A DNA stretch of 64,000 nt from Ambrosia x helenae (lineage: Eukaryota; Streptophyta; Magnoliopsida; Asterales; Asteraceae). The translations under genes were made by a program, and so were the position numbers. Below, piece after piece: positions 46,540 to 57,839 of this stretch (position 1 is its first letter; each line of letters opens with the position of its first letter). The notes below the pieces were generated by a model. That model ran no database searches and was not told where the DNA came from. It saw only the letters and a program-made list of their open reading frames with translations. The DNA is taken from NCBI GenBank assembly GCA_030844895.1, contig CM061228.1, positions 141,410,444-141,474,443 on the forward strand, written 5' to 3'.

Positions 46540-46854
46540 TAAAACCGAATGAAAAGAAAAGTAAACATAAAAACAGTGATCACACATGTGAAACACAAAA
46601 TATATAAAAAGTAACAAAGTCGATCTAGGAGCTACATGTTGCGACATGGCCTTTATCCAAGAAAAACAAGAGTAAAAATGTTGAACCACACACGCACGTT
46701 GTGGCGTGTTCACTCGCAAAATTTAGACCAAAACGTAAAACAGTGTATTTGTAAAAGATAAAAAGTATAGTGAACAAAGTTGAAAGTGAAAAAGTGCTAG
46801 GTTTAAAATGTAAAAGTTGTAAAAAGTATTTAGGTTAAAAAAGAGTAAATGGCC

Positions 46855-46933
46855 AAATTCGACCGCAGGCCCGTGCAATAATCATGATGTAGGCATCACA
46901 GTAAAGTGTGCACCGCAACTGTCGCGGGTAACC

Positions 46934-46973
<40 letters not shown>

Positions 46974-47343
46974 CTGTGCTAAACATCGAAGAAGGGCAAA
47001 AAAATTGGCCTGTGAATAAGCAGCCACAATAGCTTGTAACTATTCTAGATTGCATTGATATGCCAATTTACTCGTGATAATTATATATATGCCTACAAGT
47101 TACATTCTTAAGAAAAAACGTTAATTAACTATATATAATTATCACGAGTAAATTGGCATATCAATGCAAACTAAAATAGTTACAAGCTATTGTGGCTGCT
47201 TATTCGCAGGCCAATTTTTTTGCCCTTCTTCGATGTTTAGCACAGTTTTTTTTTGTGTGAGAGGTTACATGCGACGGTTGCGGCACACACTTTACTGCGG
47301 TGCCTACATCATGATTATTGCACGGGCCTGCGGTCGAAATTTT
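46855..47343. repeat. Near-perfect inverted repeat (hairpin) between F-box D and the HSF locus
   Basis: Left arm about 46855-47092 and right arm about 47131-47343 are reverse complements apart from a (CT)n(CA)n expansion in the left arm and scattered mismatches; loop of about 38 bp. Landmarks: GACCGCAGGCCCGTGCAATA at 46861 against its complement ending near 47335, and AATTGGCATATCAATGCA at 47149 against its complement near 47071. A transcript would fold into a long double-stranded stem. Confidence 0.9.
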
Positions 47344-47750
47344 TCGTATGGCTCTCAGTTACATCCCCGGATCAAGCATCGACTGATAGGTTCGCACACG
47401 CTCCATGGGATGAAGGTGGTGGAAAAGTTTCAAGACATTGGCATTCGTTTTATAGAAGTGCACAAGCAATTTTTCATCCCTCAACCATTGCAAATAGCTT
47501 GTACCATTTGTTTAGGGCGGAGCCTCATGTACCTCAGCAGCCCGGCCCACGGGATCCGCTGGAGCCGCCACATAATCCTCAACGCGTTTACCAAGCTGTT
47601 AGGCTGGCTACTTGAGCAGTTGGTTGGTTGACCGGGAGATAGACATGATGTGCAGAGAGGGTGCCAATCATGTGCTAGTTGTACCACCACTAACAAATGA
47701 TCCGGATGAGGGTGCGGAAGGTGAGGATCAATATACTTGATTTGAAGTTT
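47215..47750 (+). pseudogene. Unrecognised coding remnant, right-block copy
   Basis: Reads TVAAHTLLRCLHHDYCTGL, KFFVWLSVTS, DQASTDRFAHAPWDEG in one frame and KFQDIGIRFIEVHKQFFIPQ in another, then a third open stretch REIDMMCREGANHVLVVPPL before a stop near 47740. Frame changes show decay. Same unit as 17831-18500 (inverted). I do not recognise the family. Confidence 0.5.
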
Positions 47751-48788
47751 TTTTTGTTTTGTATTGTATGGTATGATTGTACTTTTTGTTTCTTTGTTAT
47801 GTACAATTATATATGAATAATTTATCTTTTAGCTGTGTATATATAATTTTAGTACGTTTGGTTTGGTATGATTTGATTTGTTACTTACATTTTTTTTAAA
47901 ACGATAATATTGAACAAACATCTAAAAAACCTAATATTTGTCGTGTTAAACATTACAATCTTTAAAACTTTCATAAGCCGGATAACTATCGAATATATGT
48001 TGGAAAAAATATTAAAAAAATGGTAATATGTATATAAGTCGGATGTATGACGTTTTAAACCTTAATCTAACAAATAAATACCGAACTTTTATTTGAAAAA
48101 ATAATAATTAGACCTATAAGTCGTATGTACAACGTTTAAAACTTTAATGAAACAGATAATACCGAACTTTCGTTTTACGTGGCTTGTAGGTCTACCCTCC
48201 ATGAATAGCATTAGAATTTCACCCAAGACTTGGTTTTCCAACCTGAAAAAAAGCCCATGTCTATACGTTGTGTATAGCTTTATACGCGACGTATATATAG
48301 TTCAACCACGTGTGTAAATATTGAGGGGGGAGGGGTGGCCACTAAATGAAGCCTTATTAATATATAGGTAAGTAATATATATACAGAATGTACATACATA
48401 TTTTTAATCTTTATTTTATATATGGACATAAAACAAGTCGATTTCCAACAACTTTGGTACGTATTTTAACAATGAATAGTAAAAATCTACTTTGAACATG
48501 ATATTTACGATTTAAAAAATGCTTCAATTATTATCCGACTCACACTTTCCTCACCTCGCATGCAAAGGAATCCTGTTGTACCTCAATCACAATAACATAA
48601 TTGTGATAGTCGTACCAAATCCCACAGTTTTAATTTCTCACACAAAGGAATCATATCATATATATCGTACTAAAAACACTTGAGACATGTTTGATAACGG
48701 TACCGATTTCCACCACAAGTTAATTTTAGTATAAATAGAGTACAAAACACAAACTATTATGTAGAAAACTTTCCTACCTAACCTTACC
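47751..48788 (+). promoter_or_regulatory. HSF gene upstream region with TATA box
   Basis: About 1 kb of AT-rich DNA preceding the HSF gene. A TATA box TATAAATA sits at 48730-48737, 52 bp before the ATG. The region is duplicated, inverted, at 16943-17830. Twin words TATACGTTGTGTATAGC and TATACGCGACGTATATAT near 48264-48300 form small inverted pairs. No heat-shock elements (nGAAn arrays) stand out close to the TATA box. Confidence 0.55.
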
Positions 48789-49684
48789 ATGGCAGATAAG
48801 GAGGTTGAGGAAATTGTGTTGGTAAGTGACAATAGTGAGGGTTTTAGTAGCGGTGATGACAACGGTGTTGGTGAAGGATTGTTGCCTGAACCGGCTAGGG
48901 GTGTAAGGAACTACGCTCGGCTTCCTAATTTTGTGACCAAACTCTACGAGTTGGTCAATAGTAAAGACACTGACTCCATCATCTCATGGGTTTCAAACCC
49001 GAATGGGAATGTTGCTCAAGTGGATAACCAAGTTTCTGTTGGTGCTACAAGTTTTGCTATTTGGAATGAAGTGGAATTTGTCAATAATGTCCTCCCTTTG
49101 ATGTCCAAAAGTAATAATTTTGATAGCTTCCTTACCCAAGTCCACAATTATGTAAGATTTCAAGCTTTTCAATTATTCAATTACACAAATTTCTTAAAGT
49201 TTATAACTTAATATTAAACCATATAACTAACGATTTTTTATATGAAATTAATTAGGGTTTCAAGAAGGTCTCTTGGGATCGTCGCGAGTATGCAAACGAG
49301 TGGTTCCAAGAGGGAAACCCGCATTTGTTGAAGCACATCAAGAGAAGAAACAAGAAAAATTCATCTGAGAAGGAAAAATTGGTAAATGAAATTAAAAAGA
49401 TTGAGCGTGAATCCAAAGAACTTGATGATGAACTACATGCCTTCAAATCATACGTAGATGACACTATATCTAAGCAACAAAAAATCCTTGAAGCCATAGC
49501 AAATACAATTAAATTGATCTTTGATCACAATCAATCTCATAAGGAGGTTGTAGGTAGCGATAATGACAAACATGGTTTGGCTTTCGTTGGTCAACAAAGT
49601 CACGAAATGAGTGAGCTAGGTGAATCGAGCTGTACTCCAAGTTGCGAGATCCTAACTGAAGAGCTGAACACAAATTTCCAATGA
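48789..49684 (+). CDS. Divergent heat-shock-factor-type transcription factor
   Basis: Two exons (48789-49151, 49256-49684; intron GT 49152, AG 49254-49255) give 263 residues. The HSF DNA-binding domain spans about residues 46-145: FVTKLYELV, DTDSIISW, FAIWNEVEFVNNVLP, NNFDSFLTQVHNY, then across the intron GFKKVSWDRREYANEWFQ and HLLKHIKRR. The intron falls at the position conserved in plant HSFs, right after the recognition-helix NY. An insertion of about 15 residues (NPNGNVAQVDNQ region) enlarges the loop between SIISW and FAIW. A coiled coil follows (residues about 152-205; EKLVNEIKKIERESKELDDE), fitting the HR-A/B trimerisation region. Typical residues are changed (QLNTYGFRKVD to QVHNYGFKKVS), so target specificity may differ from canonical factors binding heat-shock elements. 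An acidic, Ser-rich N-terminus (LVSDNSEGFSSGDDN) precedes the domain. No class-B LFGV motif is seen. Confidence 0.85.
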
Positions 49685-50722
49685 AGACATCATAGTTTAT
49701 ATTTGCATTATTATGTGCTTGTGTCTTGTTTTCGTGAAGTTCTAAACTAGTATCAATGTAAATGATATTTTGTCTAGTTTTATGTTTTATTTGAAGAAAA
49801 TGCTTTGTTTAATTGCCTAGTTATCCTTATTTACGCAATCTGCTTGTATAAAACTAGTTCATTTTGTTCGAAGGTTTAGTTAATAGTGTGAAAAGGTTGG
49901 AGGTTTTCTAAGTTGTACTCATAAACATCTAAAATATAATATTCAAGAAACATCTAAAATGCATTTACTACAAAAGTGTTTGAACTTTGAACTAAATCAT
50001 AACGGGCTTTGGTTGTTTAAGTTGGGTTTTAACTTTTAAGTTAAGCCAGTAGTATTGGGCTTTTTTTTTTTTTTTTGAAAAGCAGTAGTATTGGGCTTTA
50101 AACTTGAAAGTTGGGCTACATACTCAACTAATCTAATAAAATAAAATAAAATAATATTTATGTAATACAGAAGTACGGAACTACAGGTAGGGACATGTCT
50201 ATATAATTTTCCAACCCCATAAATTATGGTGGGGAGCAATTAACATGGGAAATTTCCATGCATTGAAGCTCATATAATTTAGTTGGTTGGAAATTGTAAT
50301 ATTAAATACTCAATAAATATTAAGATGTTCCTTTTTTTTTAACCTTAGACCGTAAGACTAAAGGGTGTGGAGGGCCGGCTAGCCTATGCCGCCCCGGGCA
50401 ACGCCGCCTCGGGCAACACCACCCCCAGGGTCGGCATCGGCAAGAGCGGCATGCCCACGACTTCTTTGTCGGGCCATTTGTGTGCATTGGGATTGAGAAA
50501 GGGACGTTGTACAACGGGTATATTACTGTTTTGAACGGACCGCGACATCCGATCAATAATCATGTCATTTACCCTAACATAATCCTTTCGAATGCATCAT
50601 CCTTAGAATTATAGGCGTACATATACTATAACTTAAATTGGTAATATAGATCTCTAATTTGACGGCAGGCCTAAGGTTTAAAACTTTTCATGTGAATATT
50701 ATCGTAAAAAGCATGTTTATTG
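49685..50722. other. HSF 3' region and intergenic DNA
   Basis: The first 200-300 bp are probably 3' UTR. A GC-rich stretch at 50365-50450 (GCCGCCCCGGGCAACGCCGC) interrupts AT-rich DNA and may belong to an unidentified MITE. Nothing else. Confidence 0.4.
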
Positions 50723-51242
50723 TAGGGGTGTTCAGAATTCGATTCGAATTTGAAAAATTTGAAATTCGACTTAATTCGATTCGATTCGATTATCAAGAAT
50801 TCGAATTCGATTCAATTCGAGTTCAGTAAATCGAATACGAATTTATGATTTTAAATTCGATTCGATTCGAAATTCGAATAAAAATAATTTATATTTATTA
50901 TATATATAATTATATACACACATATATCTTTAGAACATGGGCTAATCTATGAATTTGACCTAAGTCATAAATTAGCCCATTACTAAGCCCAAGTCTAACT
51001 AAAGCCCATAACTTAAATCTTAACCTTAAACGAATTTATTCGAATTCGCTTCGAATTCGAGTTTCTTATACGAATTCGAATCGAATTCGAATTGAGTTTT
51101 TTATTCGAATACGAATTCGAATTGAATTGGTCAGCTTTTAATCGAATTCGAATCGAACACGAATTCAGTAAAAAATAAATTATTCGAAAAATTCGTTTCG
51201 AATAATTCAAAAATTCGTTATTCGATTCGATGAACACCCCTA
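50723..51242. mobile_element. hAT foldback MITE with TTCGATTCGAA words, second copy
   Basis: Termini TAGGGGTGTTCAGAATTCG and inverted TGAACACCCCTA, with imperfect flanking words GTTTATTG and GTTATTGA. Interior is filled with AATTCGATTCGAA-type words as in the element at 27344, but the centres of the two differ. Confidence 0.8.
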
Positions 51243-51533
51243 GTTATTGACATAAAACATGTGTCTCTGTAAATACGATTATACAAAGAGTGAATAACAC
51301 AATTAATAAAACTAATATGATAGAATTTAATTGAAATCTTACTATATTGCTTTTGATTCTTATTATATAATACTACAAATACTAACTTAACGGTAATAGT
51401 TAACTTAACGGCAGTGTAGTAAGGTTGCGTTGACAAACGTTAAATAACTAACGGTTTTTTTCTTTTTTTTGAGAAATTGATGACGGTTATCACTTATCAG
51501 CACAAGGGCCATAGGAAGAAACACGTGTTTATT

Positions 51534-52676
51534 TGATGTGTTGCCAAATGCATCACATTTATATAGTAATTTTGTATAGTTTTTAATCATTTAACGTTCG
51601 TAAATATCGTGTCTTAGATACTTATTTGTGTCTTGGTATTAAGCAGGTGTTCGTGGGCTAAAACGAGAGAAAAAGAGTCTAATGGGAGGTGAAACGAGTG
51701 CACGGATGAATAAGGAATAAAAAGAAAATAAAATCTGTCAGATCACTTATTCATGCCCCATGAATAACCTCAGGAGTTATTCATGCCCCGCGAATAACTG
51801 AATTGGGTTGCAAAATGACTATACTGCCCTTAATGAATCCAGCTAATTACCCTTGCTGCCCTCGCGAAATTATCACTTATTCATGCCACGCGAATAAGTC
51901 AGGGAGTTATTCATGGGGTCGCGAATAACTCTTCAGCCCATAAAAAGCCCATTTTCGCAATTAAAAACCTAGCAGCCGTTTGGGGAGATTATTATCGAGT
52001 TCCAGAGCTAAGGAGGGGCGATTTTGAGTACTTTTTGCAGTTCCATTCATTCCGGTTGATGCCAGAGCAATCCAGAACAAGTTTTGAAGCCGAAATCATG
52101 AAGATGCAAGGCTAATCATCCTGCGGTTTCTCCGGGTGAACGATTTGGTTATTTTATCAATTGTTTTATGTTTAATACTTATTATTGGGATTAGATTTTG
52201 TGAACACCTTAACGGTCTTTGCGTCTAATTGTATGTTTGACTGATCTAGACAGTTTGGTTGATTAGTATTATTGCATTATGTTATCGTATCTTGGTTTTC
52301 TTGCACTAGGATTAATTTAACTTTGCAATTAATGTTATGATAGCTGAATTGGGTTGAACAACTTAAACAAAGTCATGTCTATGTGATTTCCTAGATAGGG
52401 TATTAACATAATTCAGTTGATAATTACCGAATCAGAAACCCGGAGTGACCGTTTTTCTTTATATTATTGTTTTTAATCAAACTTTAATCAATCTTTTTTT
52501 GCAAGCAAGCAGCAAATCAACTTCATAAAATTAATTTAGTTTAATCAATAAATTGCTATTAACACTATCCACAGACTCCTCGTGGTTCGACAACCCTACT
52601 TCCTATACTGCAGTCAGTTGTAGCTAAGGAGTAGTTTTTATTTAATTTTTTTGATTAGCACTTCGACACGCGATCA
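51534..52676 (+). repeat. 5' LTR with four hairpin TTATTCATG...CGAATAA words
   Basis: Between about 51744 and 51930 four units such as TTATTCATGCCCCGCGAATAA occur; each is close to self-complementary. The 3' LTR has the same four (about 55660-55845). Confidence 0.9.
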
Positions 52677-52679
52677 AAA

Positions 52680-52697
52680 TGGCGCCGTTGCCGGGGA
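52680..52697 (+). promoter_or_regulatory. Primer binding site (tRNA-Asp type)
   Basis: TGGCGCCGTTGCCGGGGA, three bases after the 5' LTR, pairs with the 3' terminus (including CCA) of tRNA-Asp. Confidence 0.85.
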
Positions 52698-52827
52698 GTT
52701 CGTGCGCTTAGTGTTTTTAGCTTAATTATTTTTTTTATTAAAAACCAAAAAAAAAAAAATTGTCCTGTATTTTTCTCTATTTTGTTCAGTATTATGCTGG
52801 GTATGTTAGTTTTGCAGGCAAATTGAG

Positions 52828-53733
52828 ATGAATTGGGTGGATTATGATGCATGTGGGTGTTGCGAGAGTCCATATCATGTGATGCAAGATTGTCCAATTG
52901 CCCGTCAGAGAGTTGCAGCATATAATGCACGAAAAGATCGTATTATCTTTGGGCTAGAAAAAGATGAAGACTCATACTTATCACCCTCATATTATTGGCC
53001 ACAATATCAGAACAGTCAGCAAAGATACTACAAGCCAAACATTTATCAATCTAGGGAACAAACTGCATATTATTACATGAATACTGATTCGATTGTGAAT
53101 GGAGGCCAGAGTGTTGACTACGGTTATCAGCAGCAACAAAACAATGAAGAGGGAAGCAATGATCAGCTGAGTGAGATTTTAGAGGCCATAAAGGCTGTCC
53201 AGGAAGATGTTAAGGCGATTCGAGAGGACAATGAGGTCAGGGACAAAATTGTGGAAGAACTATTTAAGCAGGTTGGTCAGATGGAAGCAGAATTAGCACT
53301 TGAAAAGGTGACAGTTGAACCTGATATGGTTAATGTTGATGTAGCTGAAAAAGTTGTTGAAGAGGCATATGTGGAGCAGGATGTGATAAAGGAAGCCCTA
53401 GAAGAGAAAGCTACAAGCCTTAAGGTAGACGTGACTTCGTACGTACAACCACTTGTAGACACACCTACTGAAGAACAAGTGAACCGGGTAACCTTGGTGT
53501 ACCCTAACCATCCTTCTATATTTATGAGCAAAATAGATAAAGTTGAAGATGATGGCTTGAGTGGGCAAAAGAGGAAGGTGAGCATTGAAGACATTGGACA
53601 AAGTATAGTGAAATGGCCCAACAATGATCTTACAAACATGTCAAAGATAAGAAAGAAGATGAAGACTCGACATGTCCGTTACCGAACATACATTGGGAAT
53701 TCGGTAGGAAAATGTTCTTTGAGACCACCGTGA
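52828..53733 (+). CDS. Gag-like zinc-knuckle protein of the non-autonomous retrotransposon
   Basis: A single 301-codon frame begins about 130 bp after the primer site. Near its N-terminus (residues 10-23) is a C-X2-C-X4-H-X4-C zinc knuckle, CGCCESPYHVMQDC, the nucleic-acid-binding motif of retroviral-type nucleocapsid and of Ty3 Gag proteins. A Tyr/Gln-rich region (SPSYYWPQYQNSQQRYYKP) and a charged, probably coiled-coil segment (residues about 110-200; LSEILEAIKAVQEDVKAIRE) follow; the C-terminus is basic (KIRKKMKTRH). It lacks the capsid-type N-terminal part and all Pol domains, so packaging and replication would depend on an autonomous relative. No close family is named here. Confidence 0.7.
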   Translation: MNWVDYDACGCCESPYHVMQDCPIARQRVAAYNARKDRIIFGLEKDEDSYLSPSYYWPQYQNSQQRYYKPNIYQSREQTAYYYMNTDSIVNGGQSVDYGYQQQQNNEEGSNDQLSEILEAIKAVQEDVKAIREDNEVRDKIVEELFKQVGQMEAELALEKVTVEPDMVNVDVAEKVVEEAYVEQDVIKEALEEKATSLKVDVTSYVQPLVDTPTEEQVNRVTLVYPNHPSIFMSKIDKVEDDGLSGQKRKVSIEDIGQSIVKWPNNDLTNMSKIRKKMKTRHVRYRTYIGNSVGKCSLRPP

Positions 53734-55448
53734 ATGAACATCAGGTATGATTTTTGTATATTTTGTATATTTATTTGTTTTTATGTTGTTTTATTTTAGT
53801 TTATTTTATTTTCAAGTGTGTTTGGGTCAGTTTTATTTTTGTTGGAGTCATGGGATTACTTGATATGACTTGAATTGTAAGAACAGATTGTCCCGCTCGT
53901 ACTCAATCCCCATTCGGGCGGGGACGGTTTGGAGGCACTAATATTTGCAGGTATCCCGATTTGTTTGTTTTTTTTCTTTCTTTTAGGATTCCTTGTTTAT
54001 CGGCCGCGAATGAAATGCTATACGGCCCGACAGTGGGAGGAACTGAACAAGACTCATACACGCACTGCATATATCCAGGGGAGTCTGTTCCTTTTTATTA
54101 TTGTTGTATTTTATTTTTAATTCTGCTTTATTTTATTCCTAGCTCACATTGAGGACAATGTGTCATTCAAGTGTGGGGGTGGGGAAATTTTTTTTTTATT
54201 TAGTTTTGAGTCATTAAAAAAATTAAAAAAATGTCCTAAAAGCGGTCTGATCGAGCATGAAAGCGACTGTTTCAATGCTTTCATTCTGTCTCTGCTTGTG
54301 GTGTGTGGGTCCTTAATCATGGTCTAATTCTTTAGAACAGACATATGAATCGTTTTCAGCAGGTATTTTAGAGAAAGTGTTTAGAATTTGCCCGATTAGA
54401 TGTAACGAGCTGACGGTAATAAACGCATGCACACATCGGTAACCCATTTCCACACTTTGGTGAGATCTTGAGCCTACTAGATGATAGATTGATTCATATA
54501 CATTTTCATTTGTTGAGTGTAGGCCAGATGTTTCTCTGTTGCAGAACTTGTGTGATTTGATACATGCCGAGGTTGTAGACTAGATATGCACATAGATGAT
54601 AAAGGCAATTTAGGTTTTCCCTTTTTCTTTTGATACCCATTTATTTTTTTTGTGTTGACCCGTTTACCTAAAATCACCCTTAGTAGCCATGTTGAGCCTA
54701 TACCCTTTCATTTGATTAAACCTATTACCCATATTGACCTGTTTACCTTTGTGTAATAAATTGATGACATCCATTGTGTTTATGTTTTGTTCAAGTGATT
54801 GAGTTATGTTTAAGTTGTGAAAAAAAAAAAGAAAAAAAAAGAGAAAAAAAAGAAAAAAATATATATATGAAAAAAAAAAAGAAAGTGAAAAAGAAAATAG
54901 AAGTATGTGTTATGGGTCAAATATGCCCAAAGTTGTGTGATTATTGTATTGTGGTGTTTAATGAATAAGGATGATCATTCAAACGTGTTGAAACCTTTGT
55001 TTTTAAACCAATTGTTAGCCAAATCTATCCTACCTTTACCCGAAGCCCAAAACCCGTAAGTCCTTTAGATATGTGCATTGTCTATAGTTGAGGTGTGATT
55101 GTTATACAAGCCTATGATAACAGAGTTGCATGTTTGGTTTTGAGTGAATATACTAGCGCATTACATGCTAGTCCAGATATTAAACCGAGTGGAGTGAAAA
55201 ATTGTGAGGGGTGTTGCATGAGAATAAAAACCGGAAGCACGTTAGACTTAGTTGGGTGAGTTCTGTTTTTAAAATTGTGCATCATGGTTGCCTGTTGAAT
55301 TAACACATCTAATGATGATCTATGAATGGGGTATGACTTTGGACCCTAACTAGTGCATGGCGGGGGCGGTTGAGGTATTTGTTACTTGTTCGTGGTAAGG
55401 TTCTGAGCAGATTTGCTTGAGGGCAAGCAAAAGGTAAGTGTGGGGGTG

Positions 55449-56590
55449 TGATGTGTTGCCAAATGCATCACATTTATATAGTAATTTTGTATAGTTTTTA
55501 ATCATTTAACGTTCGTAAATATCGTGTCTTAGATACTTATTTGTGTCTTGGTGTTAAGCAGGTGTTCGTGGGCTAAAACGAGAGAAAAAGAGTCTAATTG
55601 GAGGTGAAACGAGTGCACGGATGAATAAGGAATAAAAAGAAAATAAAATCTGTCAGATCACTTATTCATGCCCCATGAATAACCTCAGGAGTTATTCATG
55701 CCCCGCGAATAACTGAATTGGGTTGCAAAATGACTATACTGCCCTTAATGAATCCAGCTATTTACCCTTGCTACCCTCGCGAAGTTATGATTTATTCATG
55801 CCACGCGAATAAGTCAAAAAGTTATTCATGGGGTCGCGAATAACTCTTCAGCCCATAAAAAGCCCATTTTCGCAATTAAAAACCTAGCAGCCGTTTGGGG
55901 AGATTATTATCGAGTTCCAGAGCTAAGGAGGGGCGATTTTGAGTACTTTTTGCAGTTCCATTCATTCCGGTTGATGCCAGAGCAATCCAGAACAAGTTTT
56001 GAAGCCGAAATCATGAAGATGCAAGGCTAATCATCCTGCGGTTTCTCCGGGTGAACGATTTGGTTATTTTATCAATTGTTTTATGTTTAATACTTATTAT
56101 TGGGATTAGAGTTTGTGAACACCTTAACGGTCTTTGCGTCTAATTGTATGTTTGACTGATCTAGACAGTTTGGTTGATTAGTATTATTGCATTATGTTAT
56201 CGTATCTTGGTTTTCTTGCACTAGGATTAATTTAACTTTGCAATTAATGTTATGATAGCTGAATTGGGTTGAACAACTTAAACAAAGTCATGTCTATGTG
56301 ATTTCCTAGATAGGGTATTAACATAATTCAGTTGATAATTACCGAATCAGAAACCCGGAGTGACCGTTTTTCTTTATATTATTGTTTTTAATCAAACTTT
56401 AATCAATCTTTTTTTGCAAGCAAGCAGCAAATCAACTTCATAAAATTAATTTAGTTTAATCAATAAATTGCTATTAACACTATCCACAGACTCCTCGTGG
56501 TTCGACAACCCTACTTCCTATACTGCAGTCAGTTGTAGCTAAGGAGTAGTTTTTATTTAATTTTTTGATTAGCACTTCGACACGCGATCA
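55449..56590 (+). repeat. 3' LTR of the non-autonomous retrotransposon
   Basis: Identical in length to the 5' LTR within one base. Substitutions cluster around 55755-55820 (GCTATTTACC, AGTTATGATTT and TCAAAAAG against GCTAATTACC, AATTATCACTT and TCAGGGAG). Confidence 0.95.
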
Positions 56591-56595
56591 TTATT

Positions 56596-57510
56596 CATGG
56601 AAATCTGCAACACTATAATTCATCGGCTCCTTCATATGATCCCTATCACTCATTCTAATAAATTTCAATTGATGTCTGATCGATCCGTTCACATAGGCAT
56701 CGAAAGAAAGTAGAAGAGAAAGACGGTTGGAGTCCGCAATGAAGAAGAAGGCAAGAAATGTTGTGTGGTTAAGACGGTTGAAGACGACAGGAAACGGTGG
56801 TCGTTAAATCAGAGGCGTTGACACTATTTTGACCGTTTCCACCGAGCGATAAGAGAAGGTTGGTATTTCAATTTCTGATTTTGAGATTTTGGTTCCTGTT
56901 ATCTTGCCCTATCGGGTTTTGGTTCATGGCTTGTGTCCAATTGCTTGATTATTCTTGCTAATTGTTTTCTGGGTTTTATTGATGATCCTTTTTTTTTATT
57001 ATTTGTTTGATTGTTGTATTCATATTTGGTTGTTTGATTTTTTTATACATTAGAAGGGAAGATAACAAAGAAGAATTATAAAACACCATTTAAAATGGAT
57101 TTTGTTGAGATTTGTTCCCTTTGATGCTTATTTAAATGGTATTTTTGTTGCTTTTGAATTGTGGATTTAGATCTTGATGGCGTTGAGTTTCCCCCGGATT
57201 TGGTGATAGCTTGTGCCGTCGGCAGCGATGTATGCGATCATGGGTGTTGGTTGCCTTTTGCCTATGAAGGTGCTCCATAGCCGAGTTTTGTTGAACATGA
57301 AAAAAAAAAAAAAGATCTCACTGGCTAGGTTTGATGAGAGGAAAGTATCCCATATGGCTTATCATTAGCTTTTACACTCCTAAGGTTGTATTTGCAACAA
57401 ACAATAATCTTGATGACCTTACAAAGTACAACCAATGATGTTAGTTGTTCACCAATTTCATGCTTACAATATATTGATGCATAGTTTCTAACAGGTATTT
57501 AGATTGCTTA
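56596..57510. other. Intergenic DNA
   Basis: GA-rich stretch at 56700-56800 and T-rich DNA around 56990. No exon or element recognised. Confidence 0.35.
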
Positions 57511-57839
57511 TCTATAATACATTATAAAGGAGGAGTGATGTACCATATTGGAATTTTGACATGGGTACAATTTTTAAATCAACAAGTATAAGATAATAAA
57601 GCTTATTTTATAAGGGTATTATAGGGATATTAGGGACAATTAAGACACTTAGAAGGGTAATCTAGACATTTCATCATCCTTTTTCTTTACAATATTAAAA
57701 CAAATTTACATTCCTATCCCTCATTTCCCTCCCTACCCCCTGAACGGTTCTTCTACCTCTTGAAACCTGCGATGATTAAATAAGAGCCTGTTCACTTCAC
57801 CAGCCGCTACATTATTCTATTCAATGCTTACATAAAATT

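Larger units (their letters stand above)
44753..48940. repeat. Segmental duplication, right block
   Basis: 44753-46855 is collinear with 13868-16740. About 47215-48940 matches 18490-16788 in inverted orientation. The block thus contains F-box D, the inverted repeat, a coding remnant, and the HSF promoter with the start of the HSF gene. Confidence 0.85.
51534..56590 (+). mobile_element. Complete non-autonomous LTR retrotransposon
   Basis: Direct LTRs 51534-52676 and 55449-56590, each TGATGTGTTGCC...CACGCGATCA, flanked by the 5-bp target duplication TTATT (51529-51533, 56591-56595). The primer site TGGCGCCGTTGCCGGGGA (52680-52697) is complementary to the 3' end of plant tRNA-Asp. A purine-rich AGTGTGGGGGTG precedes the 3' LTR. 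By eye the LTRs differ at about a dozen positions, so the insertion is young. The 2.8-kb interior encodes one 301-residue protein and no protease, reverse transcriptase, RNase H or integrase. A second AAGTGTGGGGGTGGGG-like tract follows ATTGAGGACAATGTG at about 54150-54185. Confidence 0.95.

Noticed and set aside
46360..46719. Minus-strand open frame with a long Tyr run, also present at 16264-16575
   Set aside because: The Tyr run is the translated (ATA)n microsatellite, and the rest lies in the 5' flank of the F-box gene. The similarity of the two copies comes from the segmental duplication.
54774..54968. Lys/Glu-rich open frame inside the retrotransposon
   Set aside because: Encoded by an A/G-rich low-complexity tract at 54820-54900. 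Not a conserved retroelement domain.
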